From positions 11,104,053 through 11,168,052 of the forward strand of contig CM053335.1 in NCBI GenBank assembly GCA_028583605.1: DNA of 64,000 bases, in the 5' to 3' direction. The notes below the pieces were generated by a model that was not told where the DNA came from, did not search any database, and saw nothing but the letters and a program-made list of their open reading frames with translations. Positions 36,252-45,699 of the stretch are shown here, piece by piece. The position numbers and the translations under genes were made by a program. Numbering within the stretch: the first letter of the stretch is position 1; the number at the start of each line of letters is the position of its first letter. The stretch comes from Dastarcus helophoroides (taxonomy: Eukaryota; Arthropoda; Insecta; Coleoptera; Bothrideridae).

Positions 36252-39200
36252 CAGTGGCGGCTAGTAGCTAAAACTAGAGGGGTGCTGCGACGGCGTTTGT
36301 GTTAAAATTGTGTAAAAGCAAATGAGTTCAAAAAATTAATAACATAAACCACCTCTGTTGCTTCCCAATGGACCTCCAATAGACATCTCAACTTTAGGAA
36401 AAGTCGAAAATGCAAAATTTCGAGGAAAAATTGGAATTTCGTGAATAAATAATGAATTTTGTCTGGTTTTTTAGAAAGTTTCCTGAGCTTGAAATATATA
36501 TTTTTTAAAACGATATTTTTTTCTTTTTAAATATAAACTTTTTAAGAAAAATATCGAATTCAAACTCCAAATTAAAGAAATAGTAAGCAAAATTTCTATT
36601 TTTAAAATTGTTCGAAGTTTTGAAACAAATTTCGAAAAAGAACTTGCAGTTCAATTACAAATAAATTCCAAAAATGTGAATTTTAATTACAAAGGATCGA
36701 CATCAAGCTGAAATATTTGATCTTTGAAGCTTCTCTGGTAACTTCAAAATTACTAGAAAAAATTTAAATTAGAACATTAAATTGTCAATTAATTTTCTAA
36801 AGATTTTTACTATTTTTAATTTTGAAATTTCGATTTTTCTAGAAATTTTGACTCATTTTTGAAAATTTCAATAATTTCTACTTTAAAAGTCGAAATTTTG
36901 AAAATATTTTTGACAATTAATTTATTTTTAAAAATTGTTTTTTTTTTCATTGATTCCGACATTGCTATTTTTTCAAAAATTTTATGTAAAAATAACAAAT
37001 TTCAACTTTTTTCTTGAAATGTTGTCCGCTTTTTCTCCAAATTTTGAGCTTCATCTTTAAATTTTAATCTATTTTTTAACGAAATTTGACGGACTTGACA
37101 ATTCCGGGAATAAATTTAACAAATAAAAATAACAGTTCTAGAAAAATTGGAAATTTCGATTTAGAATTTTCTTTGGTTCTATAATAGTGGTAAGTTTTTT
37201 TTAGCGAAATATCAAATCGCAAAAAATTGAAATTTAGAAGGTTTATTTTGCTTCAAATTCAATATTTTTCTCACAATTTAGTATTTTTCTGAAAATTCTA
37301 AATTTTTCTGAAACTTCAATATTTTTCTGAAAATTCAATATTTTTCTGAAAATTCAATATTTTTGTCAAAATTGAAAATAACTTTTTTTTTAATTTCTTC
37401 GTTTTTTTTTCCCAAAATGTTGACATTTTTGGAGAAACTTCATGGTTTTTTTGTTAAAATTTCTATATAAAGAATACATGAAAGCAATCACTAAACACGT
37501 ACTTAATCGATTTTAAAAATGTTAACCCCAAGCAGGATGAAAAAGGATATTTAACTGAACATTAAAATTTAAAATTTTCTTTTACAAGCCAAAAATTGTG
37601 TTTTGAAAAACAATTTTGTTTGAATAAGGCAACTATTAAAAAGTCGAAATTTTCGAAAACCTGAAAAAAAAATTCGAAACAAGACGCATTTTTAAGTCCT
37701 AAGGGAATGACAAACGGTATTATTGAATATTAAAAGATGTCGGCACTTTCTAAAATAATTTTGGCTCAACAAGACAAAATTTTGAAATGTCGAAATTTTC
37801 AAAAAAAAATTGAAAATTTCGATAGTTAACATTTTGAAAAAACTGTAAAATCTTTTAAAAAAGTCTAAATTTTTAAAAAGGGCCTTAATTTTTAAATCAG
37901 GACATAATTTTAAAAAAAGGTCCAAATTTTAAAAAAAAATCGAAATAAAAAAAAATTTTCAAATAAAAGTCGAAATTTCAAAAAAGAGCCGAAATTTCGA
38001 AAATAAGTTGTTGCTTTCAAAAGAAATGTCCTTTCAAAAGAAAAATTAAAACTTCGAGAAAAGATTGAAAATTTAAAAAATAACTGGAATTTTTAATAAA
38101 AATGAAAATAATCAAAAATCAAAATTTTCCATATGTTGGAAAATCGAAATTTTCCAAATTTTGGTAAATCGAAATTGTCCAAAATTTGGAAAAGACGCCA
38201 CATCAGAATAGTTGAAATTAACCGAAAAAAATGAAACTTTTCAAAAAGTTCAAAATTTTGAAAAATTCAACACTTAAAAAAAGTTTAAATTTCCACAAAA
38301 ACTAAATATTTAATAAAGCAGTAGGTTTTCAATACAGTAATATTTTTGTAAATGTCTAAATTGTCAAAAAAAGTTAAAATTGGGAGAACAAATCAAATAT
38401 TTGAAAAACGGTCAAATTTCAAAAAATAAATTGTAAAATGCGGAAGTTTTTGAGGTTGACATTTTGCAATTAAATTGAAAATGTCAGAAGTGCCAAAATT
38501 CTCACAAAATATCAAAATTTCTAGTAACATACGAACGAAATTCTTAACAAAAGTGGAAATTTTCGAATGAAGTCAAAATTCTGAAATAAGTCAAAATTTT
38601 AAAAGATTCCAATTTTCGTAGAAAGAAAATCGAAATTTCGAGAAAAAATTTGAAATATCTGTACAAAAAGTCGAAATTTTAGGAAAATAATCCATCGGTT
38701 ATTAGTTTTTTTACAGAAAAATATCAAAATGCGGAAGCAATGGAAAATTTTTCTAACATTTTTGGTTTCTTTCCAAAACTTTGACATTTTTACAGAAATG
38801 TCGGGATATTTTCCTAAAAGTTGTTAGTCAAAATTATAAAATAAACTTTAAAATGACAAAATATCGTGGAAAACCTAACATTTTTAAAGCAAATTAGAGG
38901 AACATAAAAAATTAGAAGTTGAAATTTCCAGAAAAATGTTAAGAACAAAATTTGCTGGAAAAGTAGTTTCGAGAAAACTTATTGGTATAATATATTTAGG
39001 AAAATAAAAACTTCCCCAACAAAAAAAAATCAAAATATTAGAAAAAAATAAAAATGTTTCTACAATATAGTAGAAATTGCAAAACCAGGTAAAAACGGGA
39101 AGATTTGGTATTATTTTTTTTCAAATAAATAGCAAAATGCGAGAAGAGTTGAATTTAGATTGTTTCTTGAAATTTTCATTAGTTTCTCAAAATTTTGACC

Positions 39201-39501
39201 CTTTTAGAGAAATTTAACCTTTTTTTTTCAAAATTTCAATTCTTTCTCGAAATATTAATTTCTTTATCAAAAGATTTAGAAAAATTAATTTTTGAAAATG
39301 CGTTTTTCATGAACATTAGAAATAAAATAGATTTTAGAAAGAAAGATAAAATTTTTATAAAAGAAATCAGAGAAAATTTAAAATTTCTATAAAAACATGT
39401 TAGGAAAAAGTTTTCAAAAAAGACCAACATTTTGAGAAAAAACTCGAAAGCTGAATTGGGGGTGCTGCAGTTCCTCAGTGCATATACGCGAGCCGCCACT
39501 G
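36252..39501 (-). mobile_element. hAT of the hAT-1 family (inner), perfect 8-bp target duplication
   Basis: Left end CAGTGGCGGCTAGTAGCTAA, right end the inverse CGAGCCGCCACTG; identical 8-bp duplications ATAATCTG at 36244-36251 and 39502-39509. Length 3250 bp. The subterminal sequences match hAT-1 in opposite orientation: its right end (TTGGGGGTGCTGCAGTTCC) is the inverse of the hAT-1 left end. The body is AT filler, more T-rich towards the left and A-rich towards the right. No transposase. Confidence 0.9.
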
Positions 39502-39509
39502 ATAATCTG

Positions 39510-40160
39510 TCATCGGTCAATGTTGCAAGTCTTGAAACACAAATAAAAATGAATTCAGTGCAAAGTTTAATTGCACAGCCATTCTGTAACCGATCTATGT
39601 CGAAAAAACTGGAAATTAAGCGACGTGGATGACCTATTCCAGACTTAAATATTGTGCAGACCGTGTTTTGTAAAAAGCGAAGTTTTAACAGAAATAGTTC
39701 GCGAAGCTAAAGAAGTACATATGTGACATTGTTATTTGCTAAGCTAAAAAACGATTTAGTTTTATTGGCCATTTAATTGCAGCAACCTTATTTTTTTTTA
39801 AAAAGTTTAACCAACATAAAATCACTTTTCCCTAAAATAATTTTAAAGAAACCGCTAAGGTTTATCAATTTTTTAATTTACAAAAACTAAGAGCTGAATT
39901 ACCTGTAATTTACGAAACAGAAAAGTTTTAATCGGCTTTTGGTTTACTTGTACCCTATAACATTATTTCAGAAAACAGGGAGCTTAGTGAAATTCTAAAT
40001 CTTTCGAAAATTTTGATAACTATCCCAATGGCATCTGCTAAAGCAGAGTGGTGCTTATCCAGTCTGGAAAGAATACTTTTTAAAAAAATACATTATGCCA
40101 GGAAAGATTGTCTGCATTAACGATGTCTTCAAAGAAAAGGACTTAATTTAAGGAATACTC
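39510..40160 (+). pseudogene. hAT transposase remnant with dimerisation domain
   Basis: In shifting frames, 39510-39640 reads VASLETQIKMNSVQ and CNRSMSKKLEIKRRG, and 39840-40160 reads VYQFFNLQKLRAELPVIYET, then ENRELSEILNLSKILITIPM followed by ASAKAEWCLSSLERILFKK. The last part matches the hAT C-terminal dimerisation domain, normally I-P-x-x-S-x-x-x-E-R-x-F-S-x-L-x-x-I-K. Stops and shifts are present, and most of the catalytic middle is missing. Confidence 0.6.
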
Positions 40161-40369
40161 GACTTCAGTAAAAAGTTATTGATAAATTTGCAGCTGCCAA
40201 AGATCGTCTGTCGTATGGACTTCATCTTCTTTTTCTTTCTGTTTTTGGCAAATATAAAAAAGGGAGAATTTTAGCAATATACTATATATGTATAACATAT
40301 ATCAATTTAAAATCCTAAATATCTCTTAATTCTTCCAGCTTAATTTAAAATTTCCAGTTTCGACACATT

Positions 40370-41156
40370 GGAAATCGAAACCAACGGTTCTCTTCCTTTA
40401 CTGGTACGTTCTGGTCACCCGTTTACCAAACGGTCGCGTTTCTCATTCCCACCCATACTAATCGTTATTTGCATGCAGAGTCCCATCATCACCCTTCCCA
40501 AAAACGTTCTGTCATAAATTCACTGGTTTCATAAGCTGTAACAATTTCACAACCGATAAATCTTTCAGAAGAGTTGAACAAAATTCGTTTCAACCTCCGC
40601 AACAATGGTTACAAATCGCACGACATTGAAACTGTCATTAAACGACATCTTCACCCTACCCCTCGTCCTTTACAAAATTCAATAATTTCTTCTAAAGCCT
40701 TTCTTTCTTATGTTTACGGAGTAATAGATCAAATCGGAAAATTATTGAGAAAACACAACATCAAACTCATTTTTTCATCATCCTCAAAGATCCAACAGCT
40801 CCTCCCATCTCCCAAAGATAAAATTTCATTCTTTTGTTCTAATGGTGTGTACAGGGTTCCTTGTTCTTGTGGTTCAGTGTACATCGGAGAAATAGGGCGA
40901 TCATTTAAGACGAGAATATTCGAGCACTAAAGATGTCTTAGGTCTGGTATATTTTCGCAGTCAGCCATTGCGGAACATCAACATGAGACCGGACATAAGA
41001 TTCTCTTTGATACTATTTCAATTATATCCAATGTACTATAATAGAAAGATACGCGGGGCCATTGAAACCCAAAAATTCCCCAAAAACATCAACAGAGACG
41101 ACGGTTACATGCTTTCCCTCATCTGGAAACCAACCATCGAAAATCTTCGAAAGTGA
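40370..41156 (+). pseudogene. Penelope-like RT end plus GIY-YIG endonuclease, frameshifted
   Basis: RT continues with TLEIETNGSLPLL, then shifts. A long frame at 40574-40930 carries the connector (RFNLRNNGYKSHDIETVIKR) and the endonuclease start, GVYRVPCSCGSVYIGEIGRS, giving the G-V-Y and Y-I-G halves of the GIY-YIG motif. A stop after RIFEH breaks it; 40968-41156 continues with HEIN-like and RKIRGAIETQKFP segments seen in PLE-1. Confidence 0.83.
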
Positions 41157-41446
41157 TCGCGCAGAGGGAAACTTTATATACCATTCGTCTGCGTGATCAC
41201 TCTCGAAAGTTTCCCTTTCCCTCTTTCCTCTCAGAAGAGTTTTGCCACTGGTATGGTGGACATACTGAGTTGCCGCGCTCTTCTGTCTAAACTTTCTTAT
41301 CCTTTGTACCAATTTTCAATTCAGAAGAGTTTCGCCTCTGGTATGGTGGACATACTGAGTTACCGTGCTCTGATGTTTTGAAATTGGCCTTTTCATTTTT
41401 GCATATTCCCTTATATTTCTCTTTTCATTTATTATTCCTTTTTTTT

Positions 41447-41489
41447 GTTACTGAAGAAGTCTCCTACGATGGTGGGCGAAATGTCGAAC
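41447..41489 (+). ncRNA. hammerhead-ribozyme-like motif of PLE-2
   Basis: GTTA (41447-41450), CTGAAGA (41451-41457), helix II AGTCTCCTACGATGGTGGGC (41458-41477), GAAA (41478-41481), TGTC (41482-41485), GAAC (41486-41489). The last A of GAAA with TGT forms a self-complementary A-T-G-T, a minimal helix III that could pair between two copies; G-T-C is the canonical cleavage triplet. GAAC pairs with GTTA except at one position; the PLE-1 copy supplies a perfect GTTC. There is one extra base before helix II. This is the best preserved copy in the window. Confidence 0.6.
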
Positions 41490-41645
41490 ACTTTTAGTGG
41501 TTCTTTGACACGGTTCAATCCCGGAAGAAGTATATCCTGTACTGAGTAATCATTGTTGTGTTTTTTAAATTTTCTTGTTTTCAGGGGACAAGTTTTGTAT
41601 ATCAATTTTTATATATAAATTAACCAACCAATTAATTATGACTGA

Positions 41646-42181
41646 ATAGAAACAGCAATCACATATGTATGTGATTGTGTGTAATATGTATTAGAACTTC
41701 AGTTTAAATATTTGAATTTATGTATCCTCATGTACACGTTGAATTAGTTAACATGCAAATAAACATTCTTCTCGAAACAGCAGATTTAATAAAAATTTTA
41801 ATAATCTATAAATGTGCGGTAAACTGTTGTATAATAAAGAAGTAGATAGTCATTCTTATCAATCAATTACGTTATAACCGTTAAAGCGAATAGCACACGT
41901 TGCTTATTTTTAGAAAAAAAGTATTATCACCTGTACCCTCATGGCAGGCACACGACTGCAATTACTATATCATTAAATATCTAGTATGGACTTGTTAGAA
42001 AGGTGCGCGTGTTATTGCTAGGAGATTAAACAAGTCGACCACATTTTATGCAACGAATATACGCCAACTTTGAAACTTATTACCGCACTTAAGAGTTGAA
42101 ATCTCCACGCACGAAACAACCAGAGTGAGCTTCTACAGAAGATTGAACTTCCACGGAAGAAAACACGGAAAGCTCACACTG
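41646..42181. other. no gene recognised
   Basis: Ordinary mixed sequence; no coding region or repeat recognised. Confidence 0.35.
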
Positions 42182-43960
42182 CTTTTTTTTAAGTTTAATC
42201 CACTCGCAAAGGGCAACCCCATTATGCTTTCAAACCACTGCGAGTGGGATGCGGAAACAAGAATAGATGGCGATGAACCGCCTTCTTAAATAAGGATAGG
42301 TTGTAATTTTTGGGGAAAATTTCTTTCGGTAACAAGTTCCATAACTCGGAAGTTATAGAGAAAAAAGAGTCTCCGTGGACAGAAGTCCTCACTGTGTCAA
42401 ACAGGAATTTGCTGTGTCCGACTGTCTAGTACGCCTCAAGAATCTTGCCTTTGGGGGATCCATTCTATTAGTCCCTGCGAGCATCTTCCATGATAGTACT
42501 TGTGGAAAAGAGACAAGTCACCAACCATACGCCTGTGCTCTACTATTTCGCGAGAATCGGTCAAACTCTCGTCATCAATTAGGTGAATCGGTCTTCTTTG
42601 AATTGAATCCAAGAGAGGTAAAGTGTGTTTTGGGGCTAAACTCCAAACATGAGAAAAGTATTCTAGTGTTGGCCTAATTTGAGCTTTGCATAGTGTTAAT
42701 AGTGTTAATAGCTGATGAAATGAGAAGTACTTTTTAGCGCTAAAAAGAAAGCCTAGCTTCTGAGAGGCGGATTTGGCAATGGCGCGCACATGATCGTCCC
42801 AAGAGAAGTTAGTGCCCGCATTCACTCCTAGGATAGATTGATTAGATCCCATCGAAAGGATTTCACCGTCCATTAGTATATTTGTTGCATTATCCCTTGA
42901 TGTTTTCTTAGAGAAAACCACGGCCTGAGTTTTTGAAGCGTTGAAGTCGACCAAATTGTTTTTACACCATTTCAGAATAATCTCGAGATCCCGATTAATT
43001 GTCTGTATCTGCTGTTCCCTTAGTCGATTTAAATAATGATTTGTCGGAGAAAAAAGATGACACAAGGTTACTATCATCTGCGTAGCTGTATATAGGATTG
43101 GAAGTTGAGGCTAAGAGATCGTTTATGTGTAACAGAAATGGAGTAGGAGACCGAACAGACCCCTGAGGCACCCCTGTGTTAATCGCAAATGTCTCGGATG
43201 AGATGCCATCGACGACGACCTGAAGAGATCTGTCAGCGAGAAAATTGGATATCAAATGACAGAGTCCAGGAGGAAGACCATAAGATGTTAATTTGGCGAA
43301 TAGAAATCGGTGCCAGACTCTGTCCAAAGCCTTTGAGATATCCAATGCCACAATCCTAGCCTCACCATGTTTTTGCATAGCTGAGTTGCAGATATGAGTA
43401 ACATATGCCAGTAGATCGCCAGTGGAATGTTGTTGTCTAAAACCGTATTGCCTGTCGGAGATGATTTTATTTTCCTCCAGACATTTGAGAATCTCGATGT
43501 TGATAACCTATCACTTTAGATATAACAAGATATAGGGCGATAGTTGTTAGCCAGATTCCGTTTTCCCTTTTAAGTGACAGGCTGCACTCTAGCAGATTTC
43601 CAGATGTTAGGGAATACACCTTTGTTGTAAGATAATGTGAACAATTTGCTTAGGACAGGAGTTAACTCTAGGGCGCACTTCTTAAGAACAACTGCGGGAA
43701 TACCATCAAGGCCAGAAGCTTTCGAGTTGTCGCCAGCTCAAAGAGAATCCTTCTGATTGTGCGTTGTCTAAAAACAACTTCAGGCATCGAAGTGCCAACC
43801 TTAGGGAGAATAGGAGGTTCTGCGTTTCGAGAATCAAAATTTGCATTTTCAGCAAACATTAAGGCTAACATGTCAGCCATTTATCTGGAGGTAGCAGCGA
43901 CGGGCAGATCAATAGATGACTTTTCGAGGAGCAGCAATTGCTCTGAGACATTTGTCGACA
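42182..43960 (-). mobile_element. non-LTR retrotransposon (jockey/I-like LINE), 5' truncated
   Basis: The minus-strand element ends in a short poly(A) (complement of 42184-42192), the usual 3' end of a non-LTR element. Only the reverse transcriptase part remains; no apurinic-like endonuclease or ORF1 is visible, which fits 5' truncation at about 43.96 kb. It lies outside the Penelope pair. Confidence 0.85.
42436..43900 (-). pseudogene. non-LTR reverse transcriptase, frameshifted
   Basis: Minus strand, in order: 43668-43880 (ADMLALMFAENANFDS, MPEVVFRQRTIRRILFEL), a shifted region with LFTLSYNKGVFPNIWKSARV and NNYRPIS, then 42995-43378 with ARIVALDISKALDRVWHRFL (motif A), INTGVPQGSVRSPTPFLLHI (motif B) and YSYADDSNLV (catalytic YADD), then 42436-43077 with WCKNNLVDFNASKTQAVVFS and LGVNAGTNFSWDDHVRAIAK (thumb). 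The order and motifs fit jockey/I-superfamily LINE RTs; the Y-A-D-D-S variant is common in some arthropod families. At least two frameshifts or stops; inactive. Confidence 0.87.
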
Positions 43961-44088
43961 TTTTTCGACAAACTGTCGAAAAGGAATAAAGAACAAAACC
44001 TACAGAAACAAATCGAAGAGCTTACTTCTTCGTGTGATGGTCATTACGATAATTTTTTAGCAAGGAGCAGCTTTTGTACAGAATTATA

Positions 44089-45055
44089 CAGGGTATCCCC
44101 GTTTTAAGTGCCTTAAATGAAACAGGTGATAGAAGAAATAATTTTAACCACAAAGTTTCCCATGAACATGTATCCGGAAACTCTTACCAAAAAAGATGCA
44201 GGGTGTTGAAATTTGAATTAAAAAAAAGTTCTTACTTTTTCACTTTCAAGTTTTCTAAGATATTTAATGTTAAATCTGGAAGTGTCAACATTTTTTTATA
44301 GATTTTTATGATCCTTTAGAATCGTAAATTCAAGACTAAACTGAATTCACAATTTTGAGTTTACTCTTAAAAAAAATTACTCTTAGAGTCAATTTTAGCT
44401 GTTTTCGATTTTTTCATTTGATAGAAATGAAATTTTGAATGAAATCAATAGTATAGTTATAAGGACGCAGTATTGTGCGACATACAAGAACACTCCTGCT
44501 CAAAGGGCCCTCTCACACTTTTTTCTTCGACCCGATTTATAAAGCACATTGTTTGTTAATTAGTAGTAATTTGCAAACGTTGTATAAATGTCCAAATAGT
44601 GGATTTAAAGCCTTAAGTGCAGTTTGGACAAACTTAGAAGACTAAGCTAACAAAAAAAATTGAAATTTGTAAGAAATAAATCGATTTAACTCTAAACAAT
44701 TTTAAGAAAAAATTTCTTTTAGATTTGCATTTTAATGCACATTGTTTGTTTAGCAGCAATTTTAAACCCTGTCTAAATATTTAAATAGTAAATTTGAAGC
44801 CACGAGAGTAGTTAAGAGAAGGTTTGGGAGGTTAATCAACAAAAAACGCGAATTTGTAAGAAATAATTCGACCTAAATCTAGACAATTTCGTCGTTTTAT
44901 CGAATCAATTTTATCTAACATTTCTTCGCCCCAGTTTATAAACATTTAAATCTTTTAGTAATAAGAATTGACAATATTCTGAAATATGTTTTAAAATATT
45001 GTCATATTACTAGAAAACCTAAATGTTCCTGTGGATTAAAGAAATGTTAAACCAT
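44089..45055. other. no gene recognised; one possible transposon tip at 44089
   Basis: ACAGGGTATCCCCGTTTTAA at 44089 looks like a transposon terminus of the ACAGGGTGTCCC type common in arthropods, but no partner end was found. The rest is AT-rich mixed sequence. Confidence 0.3.
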
Positions 45056-45059
45056 CTTA

Positions 45060-45500
45060 TTGTAAGTGAAAATATCTAGCAATAGGTTTAAAGATTTATC
45101 AGATTTAGAGTTTGGAAATCAAGGACCTGTTTCGATCTTATTAGATCTCGTCAGTTTGGTATCTCTAATTCGAATGCTAACAAATGTTCAGGCAGGTAAA
45201 TACTATAGGATCAACGGACGTCGTCTGTATGACTCCTAAGAACTGCCACCTATTGGTACATAGAGAAACTATGAACAACTCCAACAAGTGTCGTGTGCAA
45301 ATAGCACGCAACTTATTAGACTACAGTAGCCATTCCTTTAAACATGTATAGTTGGTCATAGGTAGACGAATTACCAACAGAATCTAGTCTTCTGGGGATT
45401 TCCCAGAGAATAACCGCTAAACGTTTGTGGTTCAACTGTTTGTAGTTTGGTTACCTATGATCCCACTATGCACGCTTAGAGGGCTGTATACTGTGGCCTA
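45060..45500 (+). repeat. diverged single unit of the 375-bp satellite
   Basis: Shares, in order, ATTTATCAGATT, AGTTTGGAAA, GTTTCGATCTT, CGTCAGTTTGGTAT, CGAATGCTAACAAATGTT and a CCACCTATTGGTACATAGAG block with 25382-26415, but with many differences and an internal reversal. Confidence 0.65.
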
Positions 45501-45699
45501 GGTTGCATTCCGTTTAAAAATAAAAAAAAATGATTAATAAATTATTTGGTTTTCTCAAAATTTTAAATTTTGTATAATTGTCATTTTAATTGTATTATTA
45601 TTATTCTAAAAATATTGACATTTTTCTTTGAAACTAGGACAACCTACGCATTTCTACGTTGTTCTGTTTAACGTAAAACTCAAATAAGTGAAAATATCT

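Larger units (their letters stand above)
35904..40369 (+). mobile_element. hAT remnant (outer) inserted in PLE-2
   Basis: Left end CAGTGGCGGCCAGTGCTAAG starts exactly where the Penelope coding sequence breaks off. The body includes hAT transposase remnants at 39510-40160. The right end near 40365 is not recognisable as an inverse of the left, so it is probably eroded or deleted. It is interrupted by a younger hAT at 36252-39501. Confidence 0.65.
35723..41640 (+). mobile_element. Penelope-like element PLE-2, split by a hAT insertion
   Basis: Plus-strand element whose 5' truncated RT starts at about 35730, stops at 35903, and resumes at about 40372 after a 4.4-kb insertion. The rejoin can be judged by comparison with PLE-1, where the same protein region is continuous. 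The 3' part has the GIY-YIG domain, two tail units (about 41225-41375), a hammerhead-like motif (41447-41489) and the shared tail. It pairs with PLE-1 as an inverted repeat. Confidence 0.85.

Noticed and set aside
42375..42677. 100-codon plus-strand frame
   Set aside because: Antisense to the non-LTR reverse transcriptase.
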